Shown here: piece after piece, positions 35,553 to 43,118 of the stretch
How the letters are laid out: each line of letters begins with the position of its first letter
Numbering within the stretch: position 1 is the first letter of the stretch
Assembly: GCF_000381045.1 (NCBI RefSeq)
Contig: NZ_KB905742.1
Coordinates: forward strand, 1 to 50,321
Length of the DNA stretch: 50,321 bases
Direction of reading: 5' to 3'
Source: Thermus scotoductus DSM 8553
GTDB lineage: Bacteria; Deinococcota; Deinococci; Deinococcales; Thermaceae
Notes under the pieces: generated by a model
The model's database searches: none
Seen by the model: only the letters and a program-made list of their open reading frames with translations
Told to the model about the DNA's origin: nothing
Program-made: the position numbers and the translations under genes

Positions 35553-35581
35553 ACTCTACCCCTGGAGGAGAGGATAGTCAA
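35553..35581 (-). promoter_or_regulatory. Promoter of the TetR/fatty-acid operon
   Basis: On the minus strand TTGACT (35576-35581) and TAGAGT (35553-35558) are 17 nt apart. The operator follows directly downstream. Confidence 0.65.
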
Positions 35582-35691
35582 GTGGCTTGGTGCCCTCTTC
35601 CACGTTTCCAAGCGTCTTGGCGTTATCTGGCCGATAGAGTGTTGCCAAGCCCGCCATAAGTGTGGAAATATGGAACACGAAGGAGGAGCTT

Positions 35692-36783
35692 ATGAAAATC
35701 ACCCTCAGCGTCCTCAAGGCCGACATCGGTTCTGTGGGAGGCCACACCTTACCCAGCCGCAGGGTGCTGGCCAAGGTGGAGGAGGTGGTACGGGAGGAGG
35801 TGGGCCGCCTGCTCTTGGACGCCCACGTGTTCCACATCGGGGACGACATCGTCCTCCTTGTTTCGCACACCCAGGGTCCGCGGAACCCTGCTATACACGA
35901 GCTGGCGTGGAAGGCGTTCCGGGAAGGTACCCAGGTGGCTAAGGAGGAAGGCCTTTACGGGGCCGGGCAGGATCTTTTGAAGGACGCCTTTTCCGGTAAC
36001 CTCCATGGCCTGGGGCCCCAGGTGGCGGAGATGGAGTTTGCCGAACGTCCCGCCGAGCCCTTCATGGTGCTGGCGGCGGACAAGACCGAGCCCGGGGCTT
36101 TCAACCTGCCCCTTTACCTGGTCTTCGCCGATCCCATGTACTCCTCAGGCCTCTTGCTTTCCCCCGATTTGCGCCCTGGCTTCCGCTTCCGCATCATGGA
36201 CCTGGCCCAGACGGAAAGGGATAGCTACATCGTCCTTGATGCCCCGGAGAGGCTTTACGACATTGCCGCCTTGCTTAGGGACTCCCACCGCTTTGGGATA
36301 GAGTCCATCTGGTCCAGGAAGTACGGTGAGATCGCCGCCGTGGTGAGCACCACCCGCCTGCGAAACATCGCCGGGCGTTACGTGGGCAAGGACGATCCCG
36401 TGGCCATTATCCGCACCCAGAAGGTCTTTCCCGCCACGGAGGAGTTTGGCCCGCCCTTTGCCCTGGCTCCTTTCGTGGCGGGGGACACCCGGGGCAGCCA
36501 CCACCTGCCCTTGATGCCGGTGAGGGCCAATACCCCTGCGTCCACCTTCTTCTGCGTGCCCATGGTGTGCGGGCTGGCTTTCTCCCTCAAGGACGGGCGT
36601 TTTTCCGAGCCCGTGGACCTCTTTGCCGACCCGGTTTGGGACACGGTGCGGGCCAAGGTGGTGGAGAAGGCCCAGGAGATGCGCCGCCAGGGCTTTTACG
36701 GCCCGGCCATGCTGCCCATGGAGGAGCTGGAGTACACGGGGATTGCCGAGCGCCTAAAGGAGCTGGAGCGGGAGTTTTCGTAG
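35692..36783 (+). CDS. fbp: Fructose-1,6-bisphosphate aldolase/phosphatase
   Basis: Bifunctional enzyme of gluconeogenesis (archaeal-type, class V FBPase) that condenses triose phosphates and dephosphorylates the product. The 363-residue protein starts MKITLSVLKADIGSVGGH, with metal-binding Asp and His, and has the motifs HIGDDIVLLVSHTQG, ADKTEPGAFNLPLYLVFADP and SGLLLSP. ATG 35692 is preceded by AAGGAGGAG. The frame is open further to 35662 with no site. It is divergent from the TetR gene by about 165 bp and is probably monocistronic. Confidence 0.94.
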   Translation: MKITLSVLKADIGSVGGHTLPSRRVLAKVEEVVREEVGRLLLDAHVFHIGDDIVLLVSHTQGPRNPAIHELAWKAFREGTQVAKEEGLYGAGQDLLKDAFSGNLHGLGPQVAEMEFAERPAEPFMVLAADKTEPGAFNLPLYLVFADPMYSSGLLLSPDLRPGFRFRIMDLAQTERDSYIVLDAPERLYDIAALLRDSHRFGIESIWSRKYGEIAAVVSTTRLRNIAGRYVGKDDPVAIIRTQKVFPATEEFGPPFALAPFVAGDTRGSHHLPLMPVRANTPASTFFCVPMVCGLAFSLKDGRFSEPVDLFADPVWDTVRAKVVEKAQEMRRQGFYGPAMLPMEELEYTGIAERLKELEREFS

Positions 36784-36818
36784 GGCCTCGCTGGTTGGCA
36801 GTGCGGACAATGCCCCGT

Positions 36819-36841
36819 GTACTTCCCCGAAGGGGAAGACC
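36819..36841 (+). repeat. Possible diverged copy of the short palindromic repeat (copy E)
   Basis: GTACTTCCCCGAAGGGGAAG plus ACC matches copy C at 18 of 23 positions, counted by eye, and keeps the palindrome (TTCCCC, GGGGAA). It lies between the aldolase/phosphatase and the next gene. Confidence 0.4.
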
Positions 36842-36903
36842 AGGCGGAGCCTCGAGGGGGGTCCTTCGCCTGGAAAAGGGGTAGACTCTTCCGGGAGAAG
36901 CCT

Positions 36904-38541
36904 ATGGACCTCACTTACTACCCCTATCCCTCCCGTCGGCACGTGGTCATGGGCCGGCGGGGAGCGGTGGCCACCAGCCAGCCCCTGGCTGCCCTGGCGG
37001 GGATGGAGATGCTCCTAAAGGGAGGAAACGCCGTGGATGCCGCCATCGCCATGGCGGCTACCCTCACGGTGGTGGAGCCCACCAGCAACGGCATCGGGGG
37101 AGACCTTTTTGCCATGGTGTGGGATGGGAGGCTCCACGGCCTTAACGCCTCGGGCAAAAGCCCCGCGCGCCTCACCCCTGACCGCCTGCCTGGGGGCAGG
37201 ATACCGGAAAGGGGTTGGCTTCCGGTAACGGTGCCCGGAGCGGTTTCGGGATGGCGGGCCCTGCACGAACGCTTTGGAAGGCTTCCTTTTCCCGAGGTCC
37301 TTGCCCCCGCCATCCGCTACGCGGAGGAAGGCTTCCCCGTGGGACCGGAAACGGCCCGGGCCTGGCGGCGGGCGGAAGGGATCTACCTACCTCTTCGGGG
37401 GCTCGAGTTCCGGGCCTTTCAGGAAGTTTTCTTTCCCCAGGGCCGGGCGCCGAGGGCGGGAGAGGTTTGGCGTAGCCCTGGGCATGCCAAAACCCTAAGG
37501 GAGATCGGGGAAAGCTACGGGGAAAGCCTTTACCGGGGAAAGCTGGCGGAGGCCATTGCCGGCTTCAGCGAGGCTACCGGGGGCCTCCTTAGCCTCGAGG
37601 ACCTGAAGGCCCACGAGCCGGAGTGGGTGGAGGCTCTTTCCGTGAACTACCGGGGTCTTACCGTGCACGAACTCCCCCCCAACGGCCAGGGGATCGCCGC
37701 CCTCCTGGCTTTGGCCATCCTCGAGGGGTTTGACCTTAAGCCGGAAGACCCCTTCAGCTACCACGTACAGATCGAGGCCATGCGCCTGGCCCTGGCGGAC
37801 GCCTTCCGCTACGTGGCCGACTCCCGCTACCTGGAGAAGCCCCCCCAGGCCCTGCTCTCCCCCGAATACGTGGCCTCCCGCCGAAGCCTCATCGGGGAAC
37901 GAGCCCTGCCCCAGGCCCTGCCCGAGGTGAGACCCGGGGGAACCGTCTACCTGGCGGCGGCGGACGGGGAACTCATGGTCTCCCTCATCCAGTCCAACTA
38001 CCAGGGCTTTGGGGCGGGTGTCCTCATCCCGCAAACGGGCATCGCCCTGCAGAACCGGGGCCTGGGTTTTTCCCTGGAGGAGGGCCACCCGAACCGGCTT
38101 GGGCCCGGGAAAAAGCCCTACCACACCATCATCCCGGGGTTCCTGACCCAGGAGGGGAAGCCCGTGGGTCCTTTCGGGGTCATGGGGGGGTTCATGCAGC
38201 CGCAAGGGCATGTGCAGGTGGTGGTGGCCTTGGCGGATTTTGGCCTGAACCCCCAGGCGGCTCTGGACCGGCCCCGGTGGCAGGTGGTGCCGGGTAGGGG
38301 AGGAGATGCGTCCCGTGGGGAAAAACCTGGGGACCGAGTGATCCTGGAACCGGGTATTCCCCAGGCCACGGCCCTGGTCCTCAAGGACCTGGGGCACAGG
38401 GTGGCCTACGAGGTGGAGCCGGGCCTTTTTGGTCGAGGCCAGGTGATCCTAAGGCGTGGCCAGGCCCAAGGGGGTCATGCTGAGGAGGTACTGGTGGCAG
38501 CTTCGGATCCCCGGGCGGAGGGTTTAGGCTTGGCGTGGTGA
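36904..38541 (+). CDS. ggt: Gamma-glutamyltranspeptidase-like protein
   Basis: Ntn-hydrolase of the glutathione hydrolase/cephalosporin acylase family, which matures by self-cleavage before a threonine. The 545-residue protein has GNAVDAAIAMAATLTVVEP and TSNGIGGDLFAMVW in the large subunit and GGTVYLAAADGELMVSLIQS around residue 347, where the Thr of GGTVY is the likely nucleophile. Then come LQNRGLGFSL and GFMQPQGHVQVV. No signal peptide is seen, so it may be cytoplasmic. ATG 36904 follows GGGAG. A short insertion near the C-terminus (38307-38327) resembles the palindromic repeat. The physiological substrate is unknown. Confidence 0.88.
   Translation: MDLTYYPYPSRRHVVMGRRGAVATSQPLAALAGMEMLLKGGNAVDAAIAMAATLTVVEPTSNGIGGDLFAMVWDGRLHGLNASGKSPARLTPDRLPGGRIPERGWLPVTVPGAVSGWRALHERFGRLPFPEVLAPAIRYAEEGFPVGPETARAWRRAEGIYLPLRGLEFRAFQEVFFPQGRAPRAGEVWRSPGHAKTLREIGESYGESLYRGKLAEAIAGFSEATGGLLSLEDLKAHEPEWVEALSVNYRGLTVHELPPNGQGIAALLALAILEGFDLKPEDPFSYHVQIEAMRLALADAFRYVADSRYLEKPPQALLSPEYVASRRSLIGERALPQALPEVRPGGTVYLAAADGELMVSLIQSNYQGFGAGVLIPQTGIALQNRGLGFSLEEGHPNRLGPGKKPYHTIIPGFLTQEGKPVGPFGVMGGFMQPQGHVQVVVALADFGLNPQAALDRPRWQVVPGRGGDASRGEKPGDRVILEPGIPQATALVLKDLGHRVAYEVEPGLFGRGQVILRRGQAQGGHAEEVLVAASDPRAEGLGLAW
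38307..38327 (+). repeat. Possible diverged copy of the short palindromic repeat (copy D)
   Basis: TGCGTCCCGTGGGGAAAAAC plus C resembles copies A-C, but the arms are shorter (TCCC, GGGA) and the centre differs. It is inside the ggt-like gene and in frame (DASRGEKPG). Confidence 0.35.
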
Positions 38542-38657
38542 AAAGACCTAGCATCGGCCGGCAGGGTTATCTTGGGGCTATCTGGTGTGAGGCTCTGGCC
38601 CGCGTGCCGGGCTGATTTCCCCAAGGCATCGGTGGCTAGGGCAAGGACCAAGTTGTT

Positions 38658-38690
38658 CGCGAAAGGTACATTTCGCGCATATGTTATACT
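38658..38690 (+). promoter_or_regulatory. Inverted repeat and -10 element before the recombinase gene
   Basis: CGCGAAA (38658-38664) and TTTCGCG (38671-38677) are perfect arms around GGTACA. TATACT (38685-38690) lies 6 nt before the GTG start, a leaderless pattern. The repeat could be an operator or a recombination site. Confidence 0.5.
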
Positions 38691-38696
38691 ACCCCC

Positions 38697-39611
38697 GTGG
38701 AACCCAGCCTTATCTGGAAATCCATCGGCATTAAAAAGCCCGAGAAGGCCCTTCAACCCCTGGCACCCTATGCCGAATACCTCCTTTTGGAGCGGGGATA
38801 CTCCCCCAGGGGGGTGCGCCGCTACCTCCAGGACCTGACCCTCTGGTTTCGCTTCCTCCAGGAAGAGGGTTTCACCCCGGGCCCCGAGGCGGTCCGGGCG
38901 CTCCTCCTCAAGGAGCGTTGGGCCCCAAGGAGGGTGCAGGGGTTCCTAGCGGCCCTCCGCAGCTACTACCGCTACCTGTCCCAGGTCAAGGGAGAGGCCG
39001 TGTCCGACCCCACGGAGGGCATAGGCCGCCCCAAGGCCGGGCGCAGGCTTCCCCTGCACCCCGCTCCGGAGGAGCTCAGGCGCTTCCTCGAGGCCCTGGA
39101 AGCCGAAAGGGAGGCCAGGCTCCTCAGCCGCCTGGCCCGGTTCCTCTACGGCACGGGGCTTCGCATCTCCGAGGCCCTTTCCCTGAAGGGTCGGAACGTG
39201 ATCCTCGAGGGCTCGGTTCCCGTGGCCATCCGGGTGGTGGGCAAGGGAAACAAGGAAAGGCTGGTGCCCCTTTCCAGGACCGCCCGGGAGGTTCTTTTAG
39301 AGTTGGGGCCACCCCAGGGTAATGTGAGTATTTTCACGTTCACTCAGGGAAGGCACCGGGGCAGGGTTCCTTCCGCCCGGTACGTGGAGGCCAGGTTCCG
39401 GGAGGCGGCCCTGAGGGCGGGCCTGGACCCCAGGCGCTTCACCCCGCACAAGCTCCGCCACGCCTACGCCACCCTGCTGGTGGAAAACGGCGTGGAGCTG
39501 GATGCCGTAAAGGACCTTCTGGGCCACGAGTCCATCGCCACCACCCAAATCTACCTGCACGCCTCGAGGGAACGGCTCAGGGAGGCGGCCTCGAGGTTGC
39601 CCGAGCTTTAA
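38697..39611 (+). CDS. Tyrosine recombinase (XerC/XerD type)
   Basis: A 304-residue site-specific recombinase. The N-terminal SAM-like core-binding domain (YAEYLLLERGYSPRGVRRYL) spans about residues 25-100. The catalytic domain has all the family residues: Arg in YGTGLRISEAL, Lys in VVGKGNKERLVPL, His and Arg in HKLRHAYATLL, and LLGHESIATTQIYLH with the tyrosine nucleophile. The length is normal for XerC/D, which resolve chromosome dimers. Start is GTG 38697, directly after a -10 box. It lies alone in a gap, with no phage or integron genes nearby. Confidence 0.88.
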   Translation: MEPSLIWKSIGIKKPEKALQPLAPYAEYLLLERGYSPRGVRRYLQDLTLWFRFLQEEGFTPGPEAVRALLLKERWAPRRVQGFLAALRSYYRYLSQVKGEAVSDPTEGIGRPKAGRRLPLHPAPEELRRFLEALEAEREARLLSRLARFLYGTGLRISEALSLKGRNVILEGSVPVAIRVVGKGNKERLVPLSRTAREVLLELGPPQGNVSIFTFTQGRHRGRVPSARYVEARFREAALRAGLDPRRFTPHKLRHAYATLLVENGVELDAVKDLLGHESIATTQIYLHASRERLREAASRLPEL

Positions 39612-39681
39612 GGCGGGTACATCGGAAGCCGGCTAGGCCCCCCTTGACCTACCGGGACCCGCAAAAGGTGATGCGGGACAC

Positions 39682-39726
39682 TTGTCCCTTCGCCTCAGGT
39701 GTGCTACCCTAACAAACGACCGTTAG
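39682..39726 (+). promoter_or_regulatory. paa promoter and PaaR operator
   Basis: TTGTCC (39682-39687) and TACCCT (39705-39710) are 17 nt apart. CAAACGACCGTTAG (39713-39726) fits the recalled T. thermophilus PaaR motif CNAACGNNCGTTNG at every fixed base. It lies at the start of transcription, just ahead of the paaR ATG. Confidence 0.78.
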
Positions 39727-39728
39727 CC

Positions 39729-40323
39729 ATGGAGCGGCGCGAGCAAATCCTCACCATAGCAGGCCACCTCTTCAGCCAGCGGGGCTACCACGCCACCAGC
39801 ATGCGGGAGCTGGCCAAGCACCTAAACCTCCAGGGGGGAAGCCTGTACGCCCACATCACCTCCAAGGAGGAGCTCCTCCTGGAGGTGGTGCGCCAGGCCG
39901 CCGAGCGCTTCCTTAAAGTTCTGGAGGGACTTAAGGGCGACCCCGTGGCCAAGCTGAAGGGCCTAGTACGGGGCCACCTCGAGGTCATCGCTCAGGAGCT
40001 GCCCCGGGCCACGGTTTTCTTCCACGAGTGGAAACACCTCTCCCCTCCCCTTCTGGAGGAGGCCAAGGCCTTAAGGCGCCGCTACGAGGAGGGGGTCCAG
40101 AGGGTGATTGCGGAAGGGGTAGAAAAGGGGGTGTTCCAGGTGGAGAACCTCCGCTTGGCCACCCTCTTCGTCCTCTCGGCCCTCAACTGGACCTACCAGT
40201 GGTACCGCAAGGACGGTCCCCTTCCCTTGGAGGTTCTGGCCGAGACCTACGCCGGGATGCTCCTTAGGGCCTTAGGCGTGGCTGCTTCGCCCATAGGCGA
40301 ACACCCGGAGGAAGGAGGCAAGG

Positions 40324-40337
<14 letters not shown>
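39729..40337 (+). CDS. paaR: TetR-family repressor PaaR
   Basis: Repressor of 202 residues for the phenylacetate genes, relieved by phenylacetyl-CoA in T. thermophilus. The N-terminal helix-turn-helix is [20 protein letters not shown] then [19 protein letters not shown]. The C-terminal helical domain includes [14 protein letters not shown] 39729 lies 2 nt after the operator, so the mRNA is almost leaderless. The longer frame to 39699 runs over the operator. It overlaps paaA by 14 nt, making it first gene of paaR-paaABCD. Confidence 0.9.
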
Positions 40338-41295
<958 letters not shown>

Positions 41296-41304
41296 GGAGG
41301 CGCC

Positions 41305-41826
41305 ATGTGGGGAACCGATTGGCCCCGGTTTGAGGTGATCAAGCAGGACACCAAGCATGGCCCCCCGCAGATGGTGGGTTCGGTACACGCCGCTGACCCG
41401 GAGCATGCCCTCTTGCTGGCCCGACACGTGTTCGTGCGGCGCCCCGCCGCCTACGCCCTCTTCGTGGCCCCGGCCGAGGCCTTCTTCCACGTTTCCCAGG
41501 AAGGCCTAAAGGATCTGAAGCCCACCAGGAGGGAGGGAGGAAGCGAAGAACCTTACTGGGTCTTCGCCAAGCGGAGCCACCGCCGGAGCATGGTCTACGG
41601 GGACCTAGTGGGCCGCTTCCTGGCGCAAGGCCCGGAGGATGCCATAGCCCAAGCCCTCCTACAGGCCCAGGGGGTGGCCTTCTGGGCGGTTCCCGAGCGC
41701 CTGGTGGTGGGGACCGAGCCCACCGAGGAAGTGGTGGAAAGCTGGTTTGCCCCGGCCAAGGAGAAGACCTACCGCCTGCAAAGCTACTACGGCCTGATCA
41801 CCGCCAAGGGGGTGGAGGATGCTTGA
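41305..41826 (+). CDS. paaB: Phenylacetyl-CoA epoxidase subunit PaaB, two-domain form
   Basis: Small non-catalytic subunit. At 173 residues it is nearly twice the E. coli protein (about 95). The first half, residues about 7-68, has FEVIKQDTKHGPPQMVGSVH and LARHVFVRRPAAYALFV. The second, residues about 81-135, has a similar YWVFAKRSHRRSMVYGDLVG followed by EDAIAQALL and WAVP. This looks like a tandem duplication of the PaaB fold. It has an AAGGAGG site and overlaps paaC by 8 nt. Confidence 0.9.
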   Translation: MWGTDWPRFEVIKQDTKHGPPQMVGSVHAADPEHALLLARHVFVRRPAAYALFVAPAEAFFHVSQEGLKDLKPTRREGGSEEPYWVFAKRSHRRSMVYGDLVGRFLAQGPEDAIAQALLQAQGVAFWAVPERLVVGTEPTEEVVESWFAPAKEKTYRLQSYYGLITAKGVEDA

Positions 41827-42577
41827 GGCCTACCTGAAGGACGCCCTGGTGGCCCGGCTCACCGCCTGGGCCGACGATGAGGTGGTTCTGGCCCAGCGGC
41901 TTTCCGAGTGGGTGGGGCATGCCCCCATCCTCGAGGAGGATATCGCCATCGCCAACCTGGCCCAAGATGAGCTGGGCCATGCCAAGGTCTGGTTGGAGCT
42001 CCGGCAGGAGCTGGACGGCTCCGACCCCGACCGCCTGGTCTACTTCCGCGATCCCCTGGAGTTCCAAAACGCCGTCCTGGTGGAGCTCCCCAAGGGGGAC
42101 TGGGCCTTCACCATGGTGCGGCAGTACCTCTTTGACGCCTACGAGAACCTCTGGCTGAAGGAGGCAACCCGGAGCGTCTACGCCCCCCTGGCCGAGGCGG
42201 CAAGCCGCATCCTGAAGGAGGAAAGGTTCCACCTGAAGCACTCTTCTCTCTGGGTGGAGCGCCTGGGCCAGGGCACGGAGGAATCCCACCGCCGGGCGCA
42301 GGAGGCCCTGGAAACCCTCTTCCCCTACGTGCGCCAGCTCTTCCAGCCTCTCCCGGGGGATGAGGCCCTGGTGGAGGCAGGGGTGGTACCGGATCTCAAG
42401 GCCCTCGAGGCCCCCTACCTGGAGGAGGTGACCGCCCACATGGTGCGCTCGGGCCTAAGGCCGCCTGAGGGAGGGTACGTGCCCAAAAGCCGCCAGGAAC
42501 ACACGGAGTACCTCTGGTCCCTTCTCGCGGAGATGCAGTCCGTGGCCCGCTGGGACCCGGAGGCCAAGGCATGGTAG
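41819..42577 (+). CDS. paaC: Phenylacetyl-CoA epoxidase structural subunit PaaC
   Basis: Ferritin-like partner of PaaA, 252 residues. It keeps the fold with ANLAQDELGHAKVWLELR and RILKEERFHLKHSSLWVERL, but in this family the site is a stabilising subunit rather than the catalytic centre. LVYFRDPLEFQNAVLVELP is typical. It overlaps paaB by 8 nt and paaD by 7 nt, consistent with equal expression of the complex. Confidence 0.94.
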   Translation: MLEAYLKDALVARLTAWADDEVVLAQRLSEWVGHAPILEEDIAIANLAQDELGHAKVWLELRQELDGSDPDRLVYFRDPLEFQNAVLVELPKGDWAFTMVRQYLFDAYENLWLKEATRSVYAPLAEAASRILKEERFHLKHSSLWVERLGQGTEESHRRAQEALETLFPYVRQLFQPLPGDEALVEAGVVPDLKALEAPYLEEVTAHMVRSGLRPPEGGYVPKSRQEHTEYLWSLLAEMQSVARWDPEAKAW

Positions 42578-43026
42578 AGCGGTACTGGGAAGCCCTAAAA
42601 GGGGTTAAGGACCCGGAGATCCCCGTCCTCAACATCGTGGAGATGGGGATGGTCTTAGGGGTGGAGGCGGAAGGGGAAAAGGTCAGGGTCCGCTTCCGCC
42701 CTACCTTTTCCGGCTGCCCTGCCCTACGGCTCATCCGCGAGGAGATCGAAAAGGCCCTGCGGGAGGCAGGAGCCAAGGAGGTGGAGGTGGTGGAGGCCAA
42801 GGCCCCCTGGAGCACCGAGGACATGGCCGAGGAAGCCCGAAGGAAGCTCCTGGGTTACGGCGTGGCCCCACCCCTTCCCCTCCCCCTGGCGGGGAAGGAT
42901 CCCCCCTGCCCCCGGTGCGGAAGCCAGGAGGTGGTCCTCAAGAACACCTTCGGGGCCACCCTGTGCAAGATGCTCTACCAGTGCGCTGCCTGCGGGGAAG
43001 TTTTTGAGGCCTTTAAGACCGTCTGA
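42571..43026 (+). CDS. paaD: Phenylacetate assembly factor PaaD (MIP18 family)
   Basis: Iron-sulfur/assembly factor for the epoxidase, 151 residues. The N-terminal MIP18 domain has LKGVKDPEIPVLNIVEMGMV and a TFSGCPALRLI segment with the cluster-linked cysteine. The C-terminal zinc ribbon has CPRCGSQE and CAACGEVFE. The reductase subunit PaaE, usually next in the operon, is not in the window: a hairpin follows, then paaZ. Confidence 0.92.
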   Translation: MVERYWEALKGVKDPEIPVLNIVEMGMVLGVEAEGEKVRVRFRPTFSGCPALRLIREEIEKALREAGAKEVEVVEAKAPWSTEDMAEEARRKLLGYGVAPPLPLPLAGKDPPCPRCGSQEVVLKNTFGATLCKMLYQCAACGEVFEAFKTV

Positions 43027-43037
43027 AGGGGAAACAT

Positions 43038-43073
43038 AAGGCCCGGGACTAGGAGGCGTACGGGGCCTTTTTC
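43038..43073 (+). terminator. Candidate terminator after paaD
   Basis: AAGGCCC (43038-43044) and GGGCCTT (43063-43069) can pair across an 18-nt loop and are followed by TTTCC. The T-run is short, so termination may be partial. paaZ follows within 50 nt. Confidence 0.5.
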
Positions 43074-43118
43074 CTGGAAGACCTAGAGCGAACACAGTCC
43101 AGATTCAAGGAGGAAACC

